Source: Chitinophagales bacterium
GTDB taxonomy: Bacteria > Bacteroidota > Bacteroidia > Chitinophagales > UBA2359
Length of the DNA stretch: 64,000 bases
Direction: 5' to 3'
NCBI GenBank assembly: GCA_020636475.1
Contig: JACJXU010000005.1
Span: 98,897-162,896, forward strand
Part shown: in pieces, positions 1-8,929 of the stretch
Numbering within the stretch: the stretch's first letter is position 1
How the letters are laid out: every line of letters begins with the position of its first letter
Made by a program: the position numbers and the translations under genes
The notes under the pieces: generated by a model
What the model saw: the letters and a program-made list of their open reading frames with translations, nothing else
The model's database searches: none
Told to the model about the DNA's origin: nothing

Positions 1-318
1 CACCGACAGCATCGCCAATTATGTAGATACAGTGGGTGGCGTGGGTTTTGTGCCACAGTTGGAGCAGAAACACTTTTTTCCTTCCGCAGTTGTCTGGTGG
101 AGCAATGGAAGCACGTTTTTTACAATGCGGTGTACCGAGAAAGTTCGTATTTGAATGTGTATAACCTAAACGGTCAGCGCGTAGCGCGCGAGTCATTGCC
201 TTTGGGTACTACCACGCTCCAATTCAATACCGTCAATTTTCCGCAGGGTATTTATATTGTAGAATACGAAGCAGCAGGCAAGGCATTGCAGCGAGAGAAA
301 TATGTTCTGTCGCGGTAA
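1..318 (+). pseudogene. 3' end of a T9SS-secreted cargo gene (tandem paralogue of the next gene), frame-disrupted
   Basis: This is the tail of a gene that begins outside the window. Its last 66 or so codons encode a type IX secretion C-terminal sorting domain: an LNVYNLNGQRV strand, an FPQGIYIVEY strand and a basic C-terminal LSR. The DNA is almost identical to 1797-2115 of the next gene. Two homopolymer runs are one T longer here than in the downstream copy (the run of six T at 74-79 and the run at 116-121). Upstream and downstream parts of the domain are therefore in different frames. Either the copy is decaying or the assembly miscounted homopolymers. The sorting-domain call is firm; the status as a pseudogene is not. 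Confidence 0.7.
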
Positions 319-353
319 GAATGATTATCTTGTGCGGAAAAATATTCAGCTTG

Positions 354-426
354 TGTCATTCCGACCAAAGGGAGGAATCTCACGCTGTGTATGTGTAGAG
401 CCCCCTCACTGCGTTTCGGGATGACA
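354..426. repeat. 73-bp palindromic intergenic repeat, copy 1
   Basis: The segment begins TGTCATTCCGA and ends CGGGATGACA, so its ends are nearly inverted complements and can pair in a long imperfect hairpin. It is repeated with one base change at 2148-2220. It lies just after the stop of the truncated cargo gene, where it could work as a transcription terminator or RNA-stabilising stem. Sequences of this kind, starting with GTCATTCCGA and containing GGAGGAATCTC, are widespread intergenic repeats in bacteria; the function here is inferred. Confidence 0.6.
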
Positions 427-482
427 AATGATGTTTTCCCTGCACAAGCTCTATTTATTCTTTAACCACAAAATGATAGTAA

Positions 483-2112
483 ATGAAAAAATTATTTTTA
501 TGGCTGCTGTTATGTACCCTTTCTGTTTCGGCGCAAAATACATTCTACGGAGCTTATGATATTATGCAGCAAAAAAGAGGAAGGATGGGATATAAGTGTT
601 TGGAATGATGGAAGCCTAATTATTCTTAGTGGTGAATTGTGTAGCCACCCCGACGGACTTAATGATTGTAATGGATTTATTAGGATAAATGCGGAGAACG
701 AAGAGGTATGGGAGAGTATATACGACCCCTATCCACATGGAGCTACTTCGGCATACAAAGGCTTTTTGCGTTTTAATGAATCGCTATTTGTAGTGGGTTA
801 TGAGGGTACAGACTTACACAAATATGATGCGATGTTGCAGAAGATAAACCCCGATAATGGCGAAGTAGAGTGGACGAAATTATATACGATAGGAGATGAT
901 AGCGATTTTATTGACAGGGCAATAAAGACGAAGGAAGGAGACATAATGATGGTAGGCGGTTTTGGGAATGCGGAAAATCAGTCTTTCGATATGCTGTTGC
1001 TCAAAACAGATTCATTAGGAAATGAATTATGGCATAAAATACTACATTCACAAGAGGAAAGAGACCAATTGCGTTCCGCCTTATTGCTCCCAAGTGGAAA
1101 CATCCTTATTGGGGGAGGAGGTTATAAGTTTGATGAAGATTTAGAATTTGATGGTTATTTCGCTAAGATAGATTCAGATGGTAATATTCTGTATGAGAAA
1201 ATATTTGGCGGCGATAAAGAACATGGGTATTTGCTGATTAGTGATTATATTGAAGATGATATTTTAATAAGGAGTGCATATGATACACTTACTTCGACTG
1301 CGCCCGCCACGCCTTATAGTAGTCCTTACAATACAACCCCTTATGTAGCGCGTGCGGATACTTTGGGCAACATTAAATGGCAGTATTTCTTTACAGCCGA
1401 TTATTTTAAGGGAACTTGGGATGTAGAACACGATGAGGCGGGCAATGTGTATGTGTGCGGAAAAGATAGTAATATTCCGGATTCTATTCGCTACGACTTT
1501 TTCCCGAATAACGATGTAAGGTCTGAGAGTGGATTTATCGCAAAATTAGATTCATCGGGCAATTTGCTGTGGGAACGGCAATATATGATGTACAAAAGCC
1601 TCAACTTAGAGCATTTCAAAAACATTGCACTAACTCCTCAAGGACAAATAGCAGCAACGGGCATGGTTTTTATAGATACTCCTGATGATACAACGGATTA
1701 TTACACAAACCTACACCATAATTTATGGTTAGTCAAGACCGACCTTGACGGCTGCATTACGCCCGGCTGTGAGGACAGATACATCATATTGGGCTACACC
1801 GACAGCATCGCCAATTATGTAGATACAGTGGGTGGCGTGGGTTTTGTGCCACAGTTGGAGCAGAAACACTTTTTCCTTCCGCAGTTGTCTGGTGGAGCAA
1901 TGGAAGCACGTTTTTACAATGCGGTGTACCGAGAAAGTTCGTATTTGAATGTGTATAACCTAAACGGTCAGCGCGTAGCGCGCGAGTCATTGCCTTTGGG
2001 TACTACCACGCTCCAATTCAATACCGTCAATTTTCCGCAGGGTATTTATATTGTAGAATACGAAGCAGCAGGCAAGGCATTGCAGCGAGAGAAATATGTT
2101 CTGTCGCGGTAA
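483..2112 (+). CDS. T9SS-secreted beta-propeller-like cargo protein, with a homopolymer frameshift near the N-terminus
   Basis: The open frame from 556 to 2112 encodes repeated blades of the form DG...LLLKTDSLGNELW, as in secreted bacteroidete proteins of the delta-60/SBBP propeller type, and ends in a T9SS sorting domain like that at 121-318. A proper signal peptide (MKKLFLWLLLCTLSVSAQ) starts at 483 but lies in another frame. Removing one A from the A6 run at 571-576 joins the two frames as QQKEEGWDIS, so I annotate the gene from 483 and treat the run as a one-base insertion. The mature protein would be exported by Sec and anchored or released by the T9SS. Natural ligands are unknown. If the extra A is real, the product lacks a signal peptide and the gene is dead or phase-off. 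Confidence 0.75.
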
Positions 2113-2230
2113 GAATGATTATCTTGTGCGGAAAAATATTCAGCTTGTGTCATTCCGACCAAAGGGAGGAATCTCACGCTGTGTATGTGTAGAGACCCCT
2201 CACTGCGTTTCGGGATGACAAATGATGTTT
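1797..2230 (+). repeat. Direct repeat of window positions 1-436
   Basis: The last 105 codons of the cargo gene plus about 118 bases of downstream DNA repeat the first 436 bases of the window. I see only two one-base T insertions in the first copy, one substitution and drift at the far end. This marks a recent tandem duplication or gene conversion of the sorting-domain end and its trailing palindrome. The first copy extends beyond the window start, so the repeat length is a minimum. Confidence 0.85.
2148..2220. repeat. 73-bp palindromic intergenic repeat, copy 2
   Basis: Second copy of the TGTCATTCCGA...CGGGATGACA palindrome. It lies between the convergent stops of the cargo gene (2112, plus strand) and porX (2241, minus strand), a position that would suit a bidirectional terminator. 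It differs from copy 1 at one base in the loop region. Confidence 0.6.
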
Positions 2231-2240
2231 TTCCCCAAAA

Positions 2241-3797
2241 CTACTTGCTCTTCAACGCCACAAAAGGTACCATCACTTCTTCCATCGAAATACCGCCATG
2301 CTGGAAAGTATCTTTGAAGTAGTTTACGTAATAATTGTAATTGTTGGGATACACAAAAAAATCATTGGCGCGGGCGAAAATAAAACTGGAACTAAGATTG
2401 GGTGCCGGAAGTCCCACTTTCTGCGGGTCGCGAACTTCAAATACCTCCGAAGCCTCATAACTAAGATTTTTTCCCAACTTATAACGCAAATTGGTGGTTG
2501 TATTGCGGTCGCCAACTACTTTTACAGGCGACTGTACACGAATAGTGCCGTGGTCGGTAGTAATAAGCAAACGAATATTTTTGTCCGACAGTTTTTTCAA
2601 AATTTCAAACAAAGGAGAGTGTTCAAACCACGACATTGTAAGCGAGCGATAGGCAGTTTCGTCGCTGGCGAGTTCTTTGAGCACTTCCATTTCGGTGCGT
2701 GCGTGCGAGAGCATATCCACAAAGTTGTACACAATTACATTGAGCTTGTAATTGAGCAAATTGTGTGCATTGTCCATTAGTTGTTTCCCGCTTTGGTGAT
2801 TCGTCACTTTGTTGTACGAAAAGCGTGCATTTACTTTATTTCTTGCCAAGAAATCGGTAAAAAACTCTTCCTCAAACTGGTTTTTTCCGCCTTCATCCGC
2901 GTCATTGAGCCAATACTTGGGCATTCTTTTTTCAATTTCGGAAGGCAATAATCCCGCAAAAATAGCATTGCGGCTATACTGTGTTGCCGTAGGCAAAATG
3001 CTGAAAAACATATCTTCCTGCTCGGTGCGGAAAAACTCGCCCAGCAAAGGCTGAATAACCCGCCACTGGTCGTAGCGCAAATTGTCGATAACCACCAAAA
3101 AAGTAGTCCGCTCGTCATCTAAGTAAGGCATTATCATTTCTTTCATCAGCGTATGCGACATTACGGGTGCAAATTCACGGTTTTTTTCGTGTACCCAATC
3201 GGCGTAGTTTTCCATTACAAAACGGACAAATTCGCGGTTGGCTTCGTTTTTTTGCATACTCATTACTTCATTCATTTCGCGGCTGCGGGCATTGTCCAAT
3301 TCCAACTCCCAGTAGGTAAGTTTTTTGTAAATATCCATCCAACCTTTGTAGTCGGGATTCATTTGCATAGACATAAAAATACGCGAAAACTCCTGTTGAT
3401 AAGCAGAATTAGTAGCTTCACTAACCAAACGCTTGTTTTCCAACAGTCGCTTGAGGGTAAGGAGTATTTGCTGAGGTTTTACGGGTTTTATCAGATAATC
3501 GGCTATTTGTTTGCCAATCGCATCTTCCATCAGGTTTTCTTCTTCGTTTTTGGTAATCATTACGATGGGAATACGCTGATTTTTTTCTTTAATGCGAATA
3601 AGTGTTTCTATTCCGGTGAGTCCGGGCATGGTTTCGTCCAAAAACACCACATCAAATTGTTCTTGGTCGCACTTGTCCAAAGCATCGTAGCCGTTGCTTA
3701 CGGTTACTAACTCGTAGCCTCTTTGTTCCAAAAACATAATTTGCGGGCGTAAGTGTTCTATTTCATCGTCCACCCATAAAATCTTTGCTAATGCCAT
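2241..3797 (-). CDS. porX: PorX: response regulator with PglZ effector domain, T9SS regulator
   Basis: The 518-residue protein has an N-terminal receiver domain (about 1-120) with the acidic pair D10-D11, the phospho-acceptor D54 in VVFLDETMPG and the switch lysine in YLIKP. A helical linker follows. From about residue 210 there is a PglZ/alkaline-phosphatase-like domain containing VVIDNLRYDQW, a PTATQYSRN nucleophile loop and a TTDHGT metal-binding motif. This order is diagnostic of PorX, the bacteroidete response regulator that works with the histidine kinase PorY and an ECF sigma factor to control T9SS genes, and that has phosphodiesterase activity. The kinase is not encoded next to it. 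The gene stands alone on the minus strand, convergent with the cargo gene. Length and motifs are intact. Confidence 0.95.
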   Translation of the reverse strand: MALAKILWVDDEIEHLRPQIMFLEQRGYELVTVSNGYDALDKCDQEQFDVVFLDETMPGLTGIETLIRIKEKNQRIPIVMITKNEEENLMEDAIGKQIADYLIKPVKPQQILLTLKRLLENKRLVSEATNSAYQQEFSRIFMSMQMNPDYKGWMDIYKKLTYWELELDNARSREMNEVMSMQKNEANREFVRFVMENYADWVHEKNREFAPVMSHTLMKEMIMPYLDDERTTFLVVIDNLRYDQWRVIQPLLGEFFRTEQEDMFFSILPTATQYSRNAIFAGLLPSEIEKRMPKYWLNDADEGGKNQFEEEFFTDFLARNKVNARFSYNKVTNHQSGKQLMDNAHNLLNYKLNVIVYNFVDMLSHARTEMEVLKELASDETAYRSLTMSWFEHSPLFEILKKLSDKNIRLLITTDHGTIRVQSPVKVVGDRNTTTNLRYKLGKNLSYEASEVFEVRDPQKVGLPAPNLSSSFIFARANDFFVYPNNYNYYVNYFKDTFQHGGISMEEVMVPFVALKSK

Positions 3798-3907
3798 ATT
3801 TTTTATCTTATTTTGCTTTAATATATAATTAATTAGTAGCTATAACTGTTCATTATTAAAAATTATTTTCCAAGTCCCCAATTTTTCATTTTTTTATTAA
3901 AAAACAC

Positions 3908-5125
3908 TTGAACAAGAAAAAAATAATTAACGACCCTGTTTATGGATTTATAAAAATTCCACACAGCATTATTTTCGATTTGATGGAACACCCTTGGTTT
4001 CAAAGGCTGCGGCGTATCCAGCAACTCGGGCTTAGTTCGTATGTATATCCGGGGGCGGTACACAGCCGATTTCACCACGCTTTGGGTGCCATGCACCTTA
4101 TGCAGCGTGCTATGGTAGAACTACGTGCAAAGAAACAAAAAATTTCTAAAGACGAAGCCAAAGCTTTGAGTATTGCCATATTGCTACACGATATTGGACA
4201 CGGACCTTTTTCGCACGCCCTCGAAAATACGCTGGTAACAGCAATAGAACACGAAGCTATTTCGCTGGAACTTATGAAACGCCTCAATGTAGAGTTTGAG
4301 GGCAAATTGCAATTGGCGATTGATATTTTTGAAAACAACTGTCCGCGCCATTTTTTACATCAGTTGGTTTCGAGCCAGTTGGATGCCGACCGTTTGGATT
4401 ATCTCACCCGCGACAGTTTTTTTAGCGGCGTGCAGGAAGGTATTATTGGCTACGACCGCATTATTAAAATGATGAATGTGGTAGATGACCGATTGGTGAT
4501 TGAAGAAAAAGGGATTTATTCTATCGAAAAATTTATTATTTCGCGCCGCCTGATGTATTGGCAAGTGTATTTGCACAAAACGGTACTCAGTGCCGAAATG
4601 ATATTGGTAAATTTGCTGAAGCGCGCCAAGTTTCTTACGTTGCAAGGCGAGCAACTTTTCGCCGCACCTGCTTTGCGTTATTTTTTGAACTATCCTTCGG
4701 AAAATTTTACCCTAAACGATGAGTTTGTACACTATTATACGCTTTTAGACGATACCGATTTGCTTTCGGCAATTAAGGTGTGGCAGCAACATTCCGACAA
4801 AGTGCTTGCCGTATTGAGTGAAGCTATTGTGCAGCGAAAATTGTTTCAACTGCATTTTTACAAAGAAGCACCGGAACAAGACTACATGGTACAGCAACGC
4901 CTGCGCGCTATGAAAGAATATGGTATTTCCGAAGCAGATGCAGCCTATTTTGTGTTTAGCGGAAATGTTACGAACAATGCATATTCGCTGCAAAACGATA
5001 AAATTTTGATAGCATTTAAAAACGGAAAAGTAGTAGATATTGCGGAGGCTTCCGATTATCTCAACATTCAGGCTTTAGCCGCTCCGGTAGTAAAACACTA
5101 TGTTTGTCAGCCTAAGGGGCTGTGA
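3908..5125 (+). CDS. HD-domain phosphohydrolase (SAMHD1-like, COG1078)
   Basis: A 405-residue HD-superfamily hydrolase. Metal ligands are visible as H58 (HSRFHHALG region), H94-D95 in LLHDIGHGPFSH, and the later LDADRLDYL aspartate. The N-terminal INDPVYGFI motif is typical of this family and is only included if translation begins at the TTG at 3908; no ATG lies upstream in frame, so I accept TTG. Relatives include deoxynucleoside triphosphohydrolases, so control of dNTP pools is possible, but substrate cannot be told from sequence. It is divergent from porX, with an AT-rich 110-base gap between them that should hold both promoters. Confidence 0.85.
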   Translation: MNKKKIINDPVYGFIKIPHSIIFDLMEHPWFQRLRRIQQLGLSSYVYPGAVHSRFHHALGAMHLMQRAMVELRAKKQKISKDEAKALSIAILLHDIGHGPFSHALENTLVTAIEHEAISLELMKRLNVEFEGKLQLAIDIFENNCPRHFLHQLVSSQLDADRLDYLTRDSFFSGVQEGIIGYDRIIKMMNVVDDRLVIEEKGIYSIEKFIISRRLMYWQVYLHKTVLSAEMILVNLLKRAKFLTLQGEQLFAAPALRYFLNYPSENFTLNDEFVHYYTLLDDTDLLSAIKVWQQHSDKVLAVLSEAIVQRKLFQLHFYKEAPEQDYMVQQRLRAMKEYGISEADAAYFVFSGNVTNNAYSLQNDKILIAFKNGKVVDIAEASDYLNIQALAAPVVKHYVCQPKGL

Positions 5126-5161
5126 TTGGTAGATGAGATTAGGCAGTTATAAAAAAGAGAA

Positions 5162-5782
5162 ATGAAAAACAACAGAATAAATAGAAATTCGAAAATCTTA
5201 AATCAAGCAATCGTTCTTCCCTTTGTAACTTTAGCGGTTGTTGGATTTATCTTTTTTCTGTCAAGTGCATACGAGCCAAGTTGGCTTTATAATTGGCAAG
5301 ATATTAGACCTGAAATTAAAGATACTGTTAAATTAATTGAAAAATATGGATGTATAACAGGCGAAACAGTTGGAAATAACGGAAAAACGCCCCAACAATG
5401 GCATAGAAGAAAATGGTTGATGAAAAATGCTACGGAAAGTGAATTGACAAAACTAATTGATTATCCAAACGGAACAGTAAAGGCAACTGCGTACGAAGGA
5501 TTAATTAGAAAAAATAATTCGGATAACTATAAGCTAATAAGCGAAGCATTGAATGATACAACGACATTTTTACATTATGAAGCAGGATGTGTTGGATTTC
5601 CAATGTTAATTGGAGAGTATTTGGTTAAGTATATGATTTCTGTTTCGGATAGACTTCCACCACTACCCCCAGAAAAGATAATTGAATATAATTTGTCAGA
5701 GACGGAAATAATCACACTCGGAAACTTATATGACGAGAGAATGAATAAAAAAGAGTTATATCTCAGAGAAATATATAAATAA
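5162..5782 (+). CDS. Hypothetical membrane-anchored protein with a HEAT-like segment
   Basis: I do not recognise a named family. The 206-residue protein has one N-terminal membrane segment (about residues 14-35, VLPFVTLAVVGFIFFL) and a soluble remainder, so it is probably anchored to the inner membrane and faces the periplasm. A stretch with RKWLMKNATESELTKLIDYPNG followed by helix-like sequence resembles a single HEAT-type repeat seen in many short bacteroidete hypothetical proteins. It begins 36 bases after the HD gene on the same strand and is more AT-rich than its neighbours, which suggests a later arrival. Confidence 0.7.
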   Translation: MKNNRINRNSKILNQAIVLPFVTLAVVGFIFFLSSAYEPSWLYNWQDIRPEIKDTVKLIEKYGCITGETVGNNGKTPQQWHRRKWLMKNATESELTKLIDYPNGTVKATAYEGLIRKNNSDNYKLISEALNDTTTFLHYEAGCVGFPMLIGEYLVKYMISVSDRLPPLPPEKIIEYNLSETEIITLGNLYDERMNKKELYLREIYK

Positions 5783-5906
5783 AAAATAAAGCGCAAATCA
5801 CAAAGCTGTAAAAGTTAGATATATTAGGCACGCAAAGCAAAATTTACATTTTAAATTCTTTTTTCCATAAATTGGGCAGATTTTTTTTATTAAAACTTAT
5901 CAGGCG

Positions 5907-5914
5907 TACCTTTG
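5907..5914 (+). promoter_or_regulatory. Bacteroidota -7 box (TACCTTTG) upstream of lpxD
   Basis: TACCTTTG fits the TAnnTTTG -7 consensus of the primary bacteroidete sigma factor and lies 29 bases before the lpxD start. The expected -33 TTTG is represented only by a T-rich run, so the call rests on the -7 box and its position. Confidence 0.5.
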
Positions 5915-5942
5915 TGAACAACTCGTATTAACCTAATAAAAA

Positions 5943-6971
5943 ATGAAATTTACCGCACAACAAATTTGCACCCAAGTACAAGGCGTTTTAGAAGGCAATG
6001 CAACTGTCGAAGTATGGAACTTTTCGGGTTTGGAAACTGCCCAAAACGGCGACCTTGCTTTTTTGGACAACCTCAAATACGAACCGTTTTTATACACCAC
6101 CAAAGCCACTTTAGTACTCGTTCCCCAAAGTTTGGAGCTAAAAGAAACCATTGAGGCAAGCATCATTCGCGTGGCAGAGCCGCGTACTGCATTTTCGCGT
6201 TTGTTGCGTTATTACGAAATGCTGCAAAAACCTGCTCTGGAAGGAATTTCGCCTTTGAGCAGCATTGCATCTTCGGCAGTTTTGGGCGAAAAGGTATATG
6301 TAGGAGCTTTTTCGGTAATTGGCGCGAATTGTAATATTAGCGATAAAGTAGAAATTCACCCCCAAACTTTTATTGGCGACAAGGTACAAATTGGCGAAAA
6401 TACCGTTATTCACGCAGGCGTGCGTATTTACAACGGTTGCATTATTGGCAAAAATTGTATCCTTCATGCCGGAACGGTTATTGGCAGTGACGGTTTTGGT
6501 TTTAACAAACTTAGTGACGGCACGTACGAAAAAATGCCCCAACTCGGCAATGTGGTGATAGAAGATTTGGTAGAAATAGGCGCAAATTGTACCATTGACC
6601 GTGCTACTTTGGGCAGTACTTTTATCGCCGAAGGTTGCAAGTTGGACAATCTTATTCAGGTAGCACACAATGTTTCTATTGGCAAAAATACCGTTATCGC
6701 TGCCCAAACGGGCATTGCCGGAAGTACCAAAATAGGCGCGAATTGTATTGTGGGCGGACAAGTGGGCTTTGCCGGACACTTGGAAATTGCCGATAACACC
6801 AATTTTGGCGCGCAGGCAGGCGTAAGCAAAAGTATTGAAGAAGGCGGCGGCACTTGGAGCGGCTCACCTGCACGACCTTTGCGTGAAAATTATCGTACAT
6901 TAGCCCAGCTAAAGCGTTTGCCGGAACTTGAAAAAAGAATAAATATTTTAGAAAAAAAGAATAATTCATAA
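5943..6971 (+). CDS. lpxD: UDP-3-O-acylglucosamine N-acyltransferase (lipid A synthesis)
   Basis: LpxD transfers a 3-hydroxyacyl chain from acyl-carrier protein to the 2-amino group of UDP-3-O-acyl-glucosamine, the third step of lipid A synthesis in the cytoplasm. The 342-residue protein has the N-terminal uridine-binding region ([17 protein letters not shown]) and then about ten left-handed beta-helix hexapeptide repeats (residues about 105-320). The catalytic histidine is H242 in [11 protein letters not shown] short coiled C-terminal helix ([14 protein letters not shown]) is usual. It is not in the classical lpxD-fabZ-lpxA order here; trpS follows after 5 bases, so the two are probably co-transcribed. 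Confidence 0.95.
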   Translation: MKFTAQQICTQVQGVLEGNATVEVWNFSGLETAQNGDLAFLDNLKYEPFLYTTKATLVLVPQSLELKETIEASIIRVAEPRTAFSRLLRYYEMLQKPALEGISPLSSIASSAVLGEKVYVGAFSVIGANCNISDKVEIHPQTFIGDKVQIGENTVIHAGVRIYNGCIIGKNCILHAGTVIGSDGFGFNKLSDGTYEKMPQLGNVVIEDLVEIGANCTIDRATLGSTFIAEGCKLDNLIQVAHNVSIGKNTVIAAQTGIAGSTKIGANCIVGGQVGFAGHLEIADNTNFGAQAGVSKSIEEGGGTWSGSPARPLRENYRTLAQLKRLPELEKRINILEKKNNS

Positions 6972-6976
6972 AAACA

Positions 6977-7987
6977 ATGACACCATCTTTCACCACCTGC
7001 GATGTACTCTCCGCCATTCAGCCAACGGGAGAAATTCATTTGGGAAATTATTTTGGCGCGATAAAAAACTGGGTAGATTTGCAAGAAAAATATCGCTGTG
7101 TATATGGCGTAGTGGATTTGCATGCAATGACTGTTCCTTACGACCCCAAAACACTCAAAGAAAATACTTTGGATATGTTGGTAGGCATTATGGCGGCAGG
7201 TGTTAATCCCGAAAAATGTATTCTTTTTATTCAATCTTTAGTGCCGGAACACACCGAACTTACGTGGTATTTCAATTGTCTGACTTCATTTGGCGAACTG
7301 AGCCGCCAGACACAGTTTAAAGATAAATCGGAAAAACAAACCGAAGATGGCAACGAATTTATTTCTTCCGGCTTATTTACTTATCCCGTTTTGCAAGCCG
7401 CCGATATTCTGGTGTACAATGCGCGCTACGTACCCGTAGGACAAGACCAACAGCAGCATTTAGAACTCAGCCGAAATATTGCCGAACGTTTTAATCATCG
7501 TTTTGGTAATTTTTTCAATTTGCCGGAAGGCTTATTCACGCCTACACCTAAACTTTTGTCCTTGGCAGACCCTACTAAAAAAATGAGTAAAAGTTTGGGC
7601 GAAAAACATTACATAGGGCTTTTTGAAGCGGAAGATAGTGTGCGCAAAAAAGTGAAACGCGCCGTAACCGATACTGGCGAAACCAGCGAAGAAATGTCGG
7701 CAGGCGTAAAAAACTTGTTCCAATTGCTAAAAGCCTGTGAACATCAACAAGACCACGACAGTCTGATGAACGACTATCACAATGGAACGCTGATGTACGG
7801 CAAGCTCAAAGAAGCCGTAGCCGAAGCCTTAGTAGCTCTTACGCAAGGCATGCGCCAGCGCAAAGCCGAACTTTTGGAAAACAAAACTGTTTTAGAGAAA
7901 ACAATTCACGAATCGTCTAAGGCTGCGCGCGCCATTGCACAGCAAAATATAGCAAAGATTAGAAAAATGATTGGCGCAGCCGAGTAA
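6977..7987 (+). CDS. trpS: Tryptophanyl-tRNA synthetase
   Basis: A class I aminoacyl-tRNA synthetase that charges tRNA-Trp. The HIGH-type signature is HLGN at residues 21-24 after IQPTGE, and KMSKS is exact at residues 202-206. DILVYNARYVPVGQDQ is the family signature for tryptophan and adenylate binding. Length (336) is standard for bacterial TrpS. It starts 5 bases after lpxD, so it is probably in the same operon. Confidence 0.95.
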   Translation: MTPSFTTCDVLSAIQPTGEIHLGNYFGAIKNWVDLQEKYRCVYGVVDLHAMTVPYDPKTLKENTLDMLVGIMAAGVNPEKCILFIQSLVPEHTELTWYFNCLTSFGELSRQTQFKDKSEKQTEDGNEFISSGLFTYPVLQAADILVYNARYVPVGQDQQQHLELSRNIAERFNHRFGNFFNLPEGLFTPTPKLLSLADPTKKMSKSLGEKHYIGLFEAEDSVRKKVKRAVTDTGETSEEMSAGVKNLFQLLKACEHQQDHDSLMNDYHNGTLMYGKLKEAVAEALVALTQGMRQRKAELLENKTVLEKTIHESSKAARAIAQQNIAKIRKMIGAAE

Positions 7988-8008
7988 TGTACGCAAAACC
8001 GACTAATA

Positions 8009-8443
8009 TTGTTAAATATAATTTATGTAAGTTTGGGCAAACTGTTGCTGTTGGAGGTTACAAATACTTTTATTGCCAGTGCCACACTTTTGTTAATTGT
8101 GGTGATAATAGGATACTATCTGAGCCTGATAAATCGAAGTGGTGTGATACGGTATCGCAACTTTTTGGAAGGAACTTGGCGCACGCAGGGCGTAAATCCC
8201 GAAGATGGCACGCCTTGGTATTTTAGCTATACTTTTCACAAAAAAGAAGTGCGTATGGAAGGAAGTCCGCATTTTTTTGCAGACGGCAAATACAGTATTG
8301 TAGGAGAGGAGGAAAGCCTTTTAAAACTTGAGATTGTGTATAAAGAAGGAGAAGCTTTTTACCGAAAGTTTGAAAACATAGGTATTGACAGTAAAAATAA
8401 TGCTTTGTTGATAGGTGGAAGAATTTACAAAAAAATGCTTTAA
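8009..8443 (+). CDS. Hypothetical membrane-anchored lipocalin-like protein
   Basis: Not a recognised named gene. The 144-residue product has an N-terminal membrane helix (about residues 18-42, FIASATLLLIVVIIGYYL) followed by a beta-rich domain starting LEGTWRTQGVNPEDGTPWYFSYTF, which resembles lipocalin-like domains of bacteroidete proteins of unknown function. A competing frame at 7987-8226 lacks any such pattern and is taken as a shadow. The gene follows trpS by 21 bases. Confidence 0.65.
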   Translation: MLNIIYVSLGKLLLLEVTNTFIASATLLLIVVIIGYYLSLINRSGVIRYRNFLEGTWRTQGVNPEDGTPWYFSYTFHKKEVRMEGSPHFFADGKYSIVGEEESLLKLEIVYKEGEAFYRKFENIGIDSKNNALLIGGRIYKKML

Positions 8444-8594
8444 AGTATAGTACGAAAATATTTCTATAAGCGAGAAAAAGTAAAAACTAAGCTAAAATTT
8501 ATTTAGATTAACATTTGTAAATTCTTAAATAAACTTGTGTAGAATAATATTTACTTAAAAGTGATAAATTAAAGTATTCCGAAGTAAAAAAAAA

Positions 8595-8624
8595 TTTGTA
8601 AAATAAAAAAAAGTAGTAAATTTG
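8595..8624 (+). promoter_or_regulatory. Promoter of tRNA-Arg (TTTG-N18-TAAATTTG)
   Basis: TTTG at 8595-8598 and TAAATTTG at 8617-8624 match the bacteroidete -33/-7 consensus (TTTG, about 19 bases, TAnnTTTG) with an 18-base spacer. Transcription would begin near 8631, 35 bases before the mature tRNA 5' end. Confidence 0.65.
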
Positions 8625-8665
8625 CGCCCATTGTTCTAAAATGTTATTTTCAAAATAAAAAATAA

Positions 8666-8739
8666 GGACCCGTAGCTTAATTGGATAGAGTTTCTGACTA
8701 CGGATCAGAAGGTTGCAGGTTCGAGTCCTGCCGGGTTCA
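8666..8739 (+). tRNA. tRNA-Arg (anticodon ACG)
   Basis: A full cloverleaf can be drawn: acceptor GGACCCG pairs with CGGGTTC, the anticodon stem TCTGA/TCAGA encloses loop CTACGGA, giving anticodon ACG, and the T arm is GCAGG-TTCGAGT-CCTGC. The D stem has wobble pairs. CCA is not encoded; the discriminator is A at 8739. The anticodon A34 would be edited to inosine by TadA to read CGU, CGC and CGA. Confidence 0.93.
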
Positions 8740-8819
8740 CTATTATAATCATATACACCCTTTTGTCATATTTTTAACATTTTTTATATTTTTTATATAA
8801 AAATATTAGAAAAAAGATG

Positions 8820-8827
8820 TATCTTTG
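8820..8827 (+). promoter_or_regulatory. -7 box TATCTTTG upstream of the ArsR-type regulator
   Basis: TATCTTTG matches the bacteroidete -7 consensus and sits 102 bases before the regulator's ATG, leaving a long 5' leader. No clear -33 TTTG is present at the expected distance, so the assignment is tentative. Confidence 0.4.
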
Positions 8828-8929
8828 TGCCAATTAGTTAGATATTTGGGCGACAATCCTATGTTTATTTAACTTTTGCTAAAGAATTGTTCTGTTTTTT
8901 CACTCATTTACACCCTAAAAATATTTGTT

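Noticed and set aside
3153..3710. Long plus-strand open frame opposite porX
   Set aside because: It is the antisense shadow of the porX receiver domain, with no start context or domain.
6138..6779. Long minus-strand frame opposite lpxD
   Set aside because: Shadow of the hexapeptide repeat region; its apparent periodicity mirrors the repeats of lpxD.
7987..8226. Open frame starting at the trpS stop
   Set aside because: It overlaps the 144-aa membrane-anchored protein at 8009 in another frame and has a Cys/Arg-rich, structureless composition; the 8009 frame has a membrane helix and a sensible domain.
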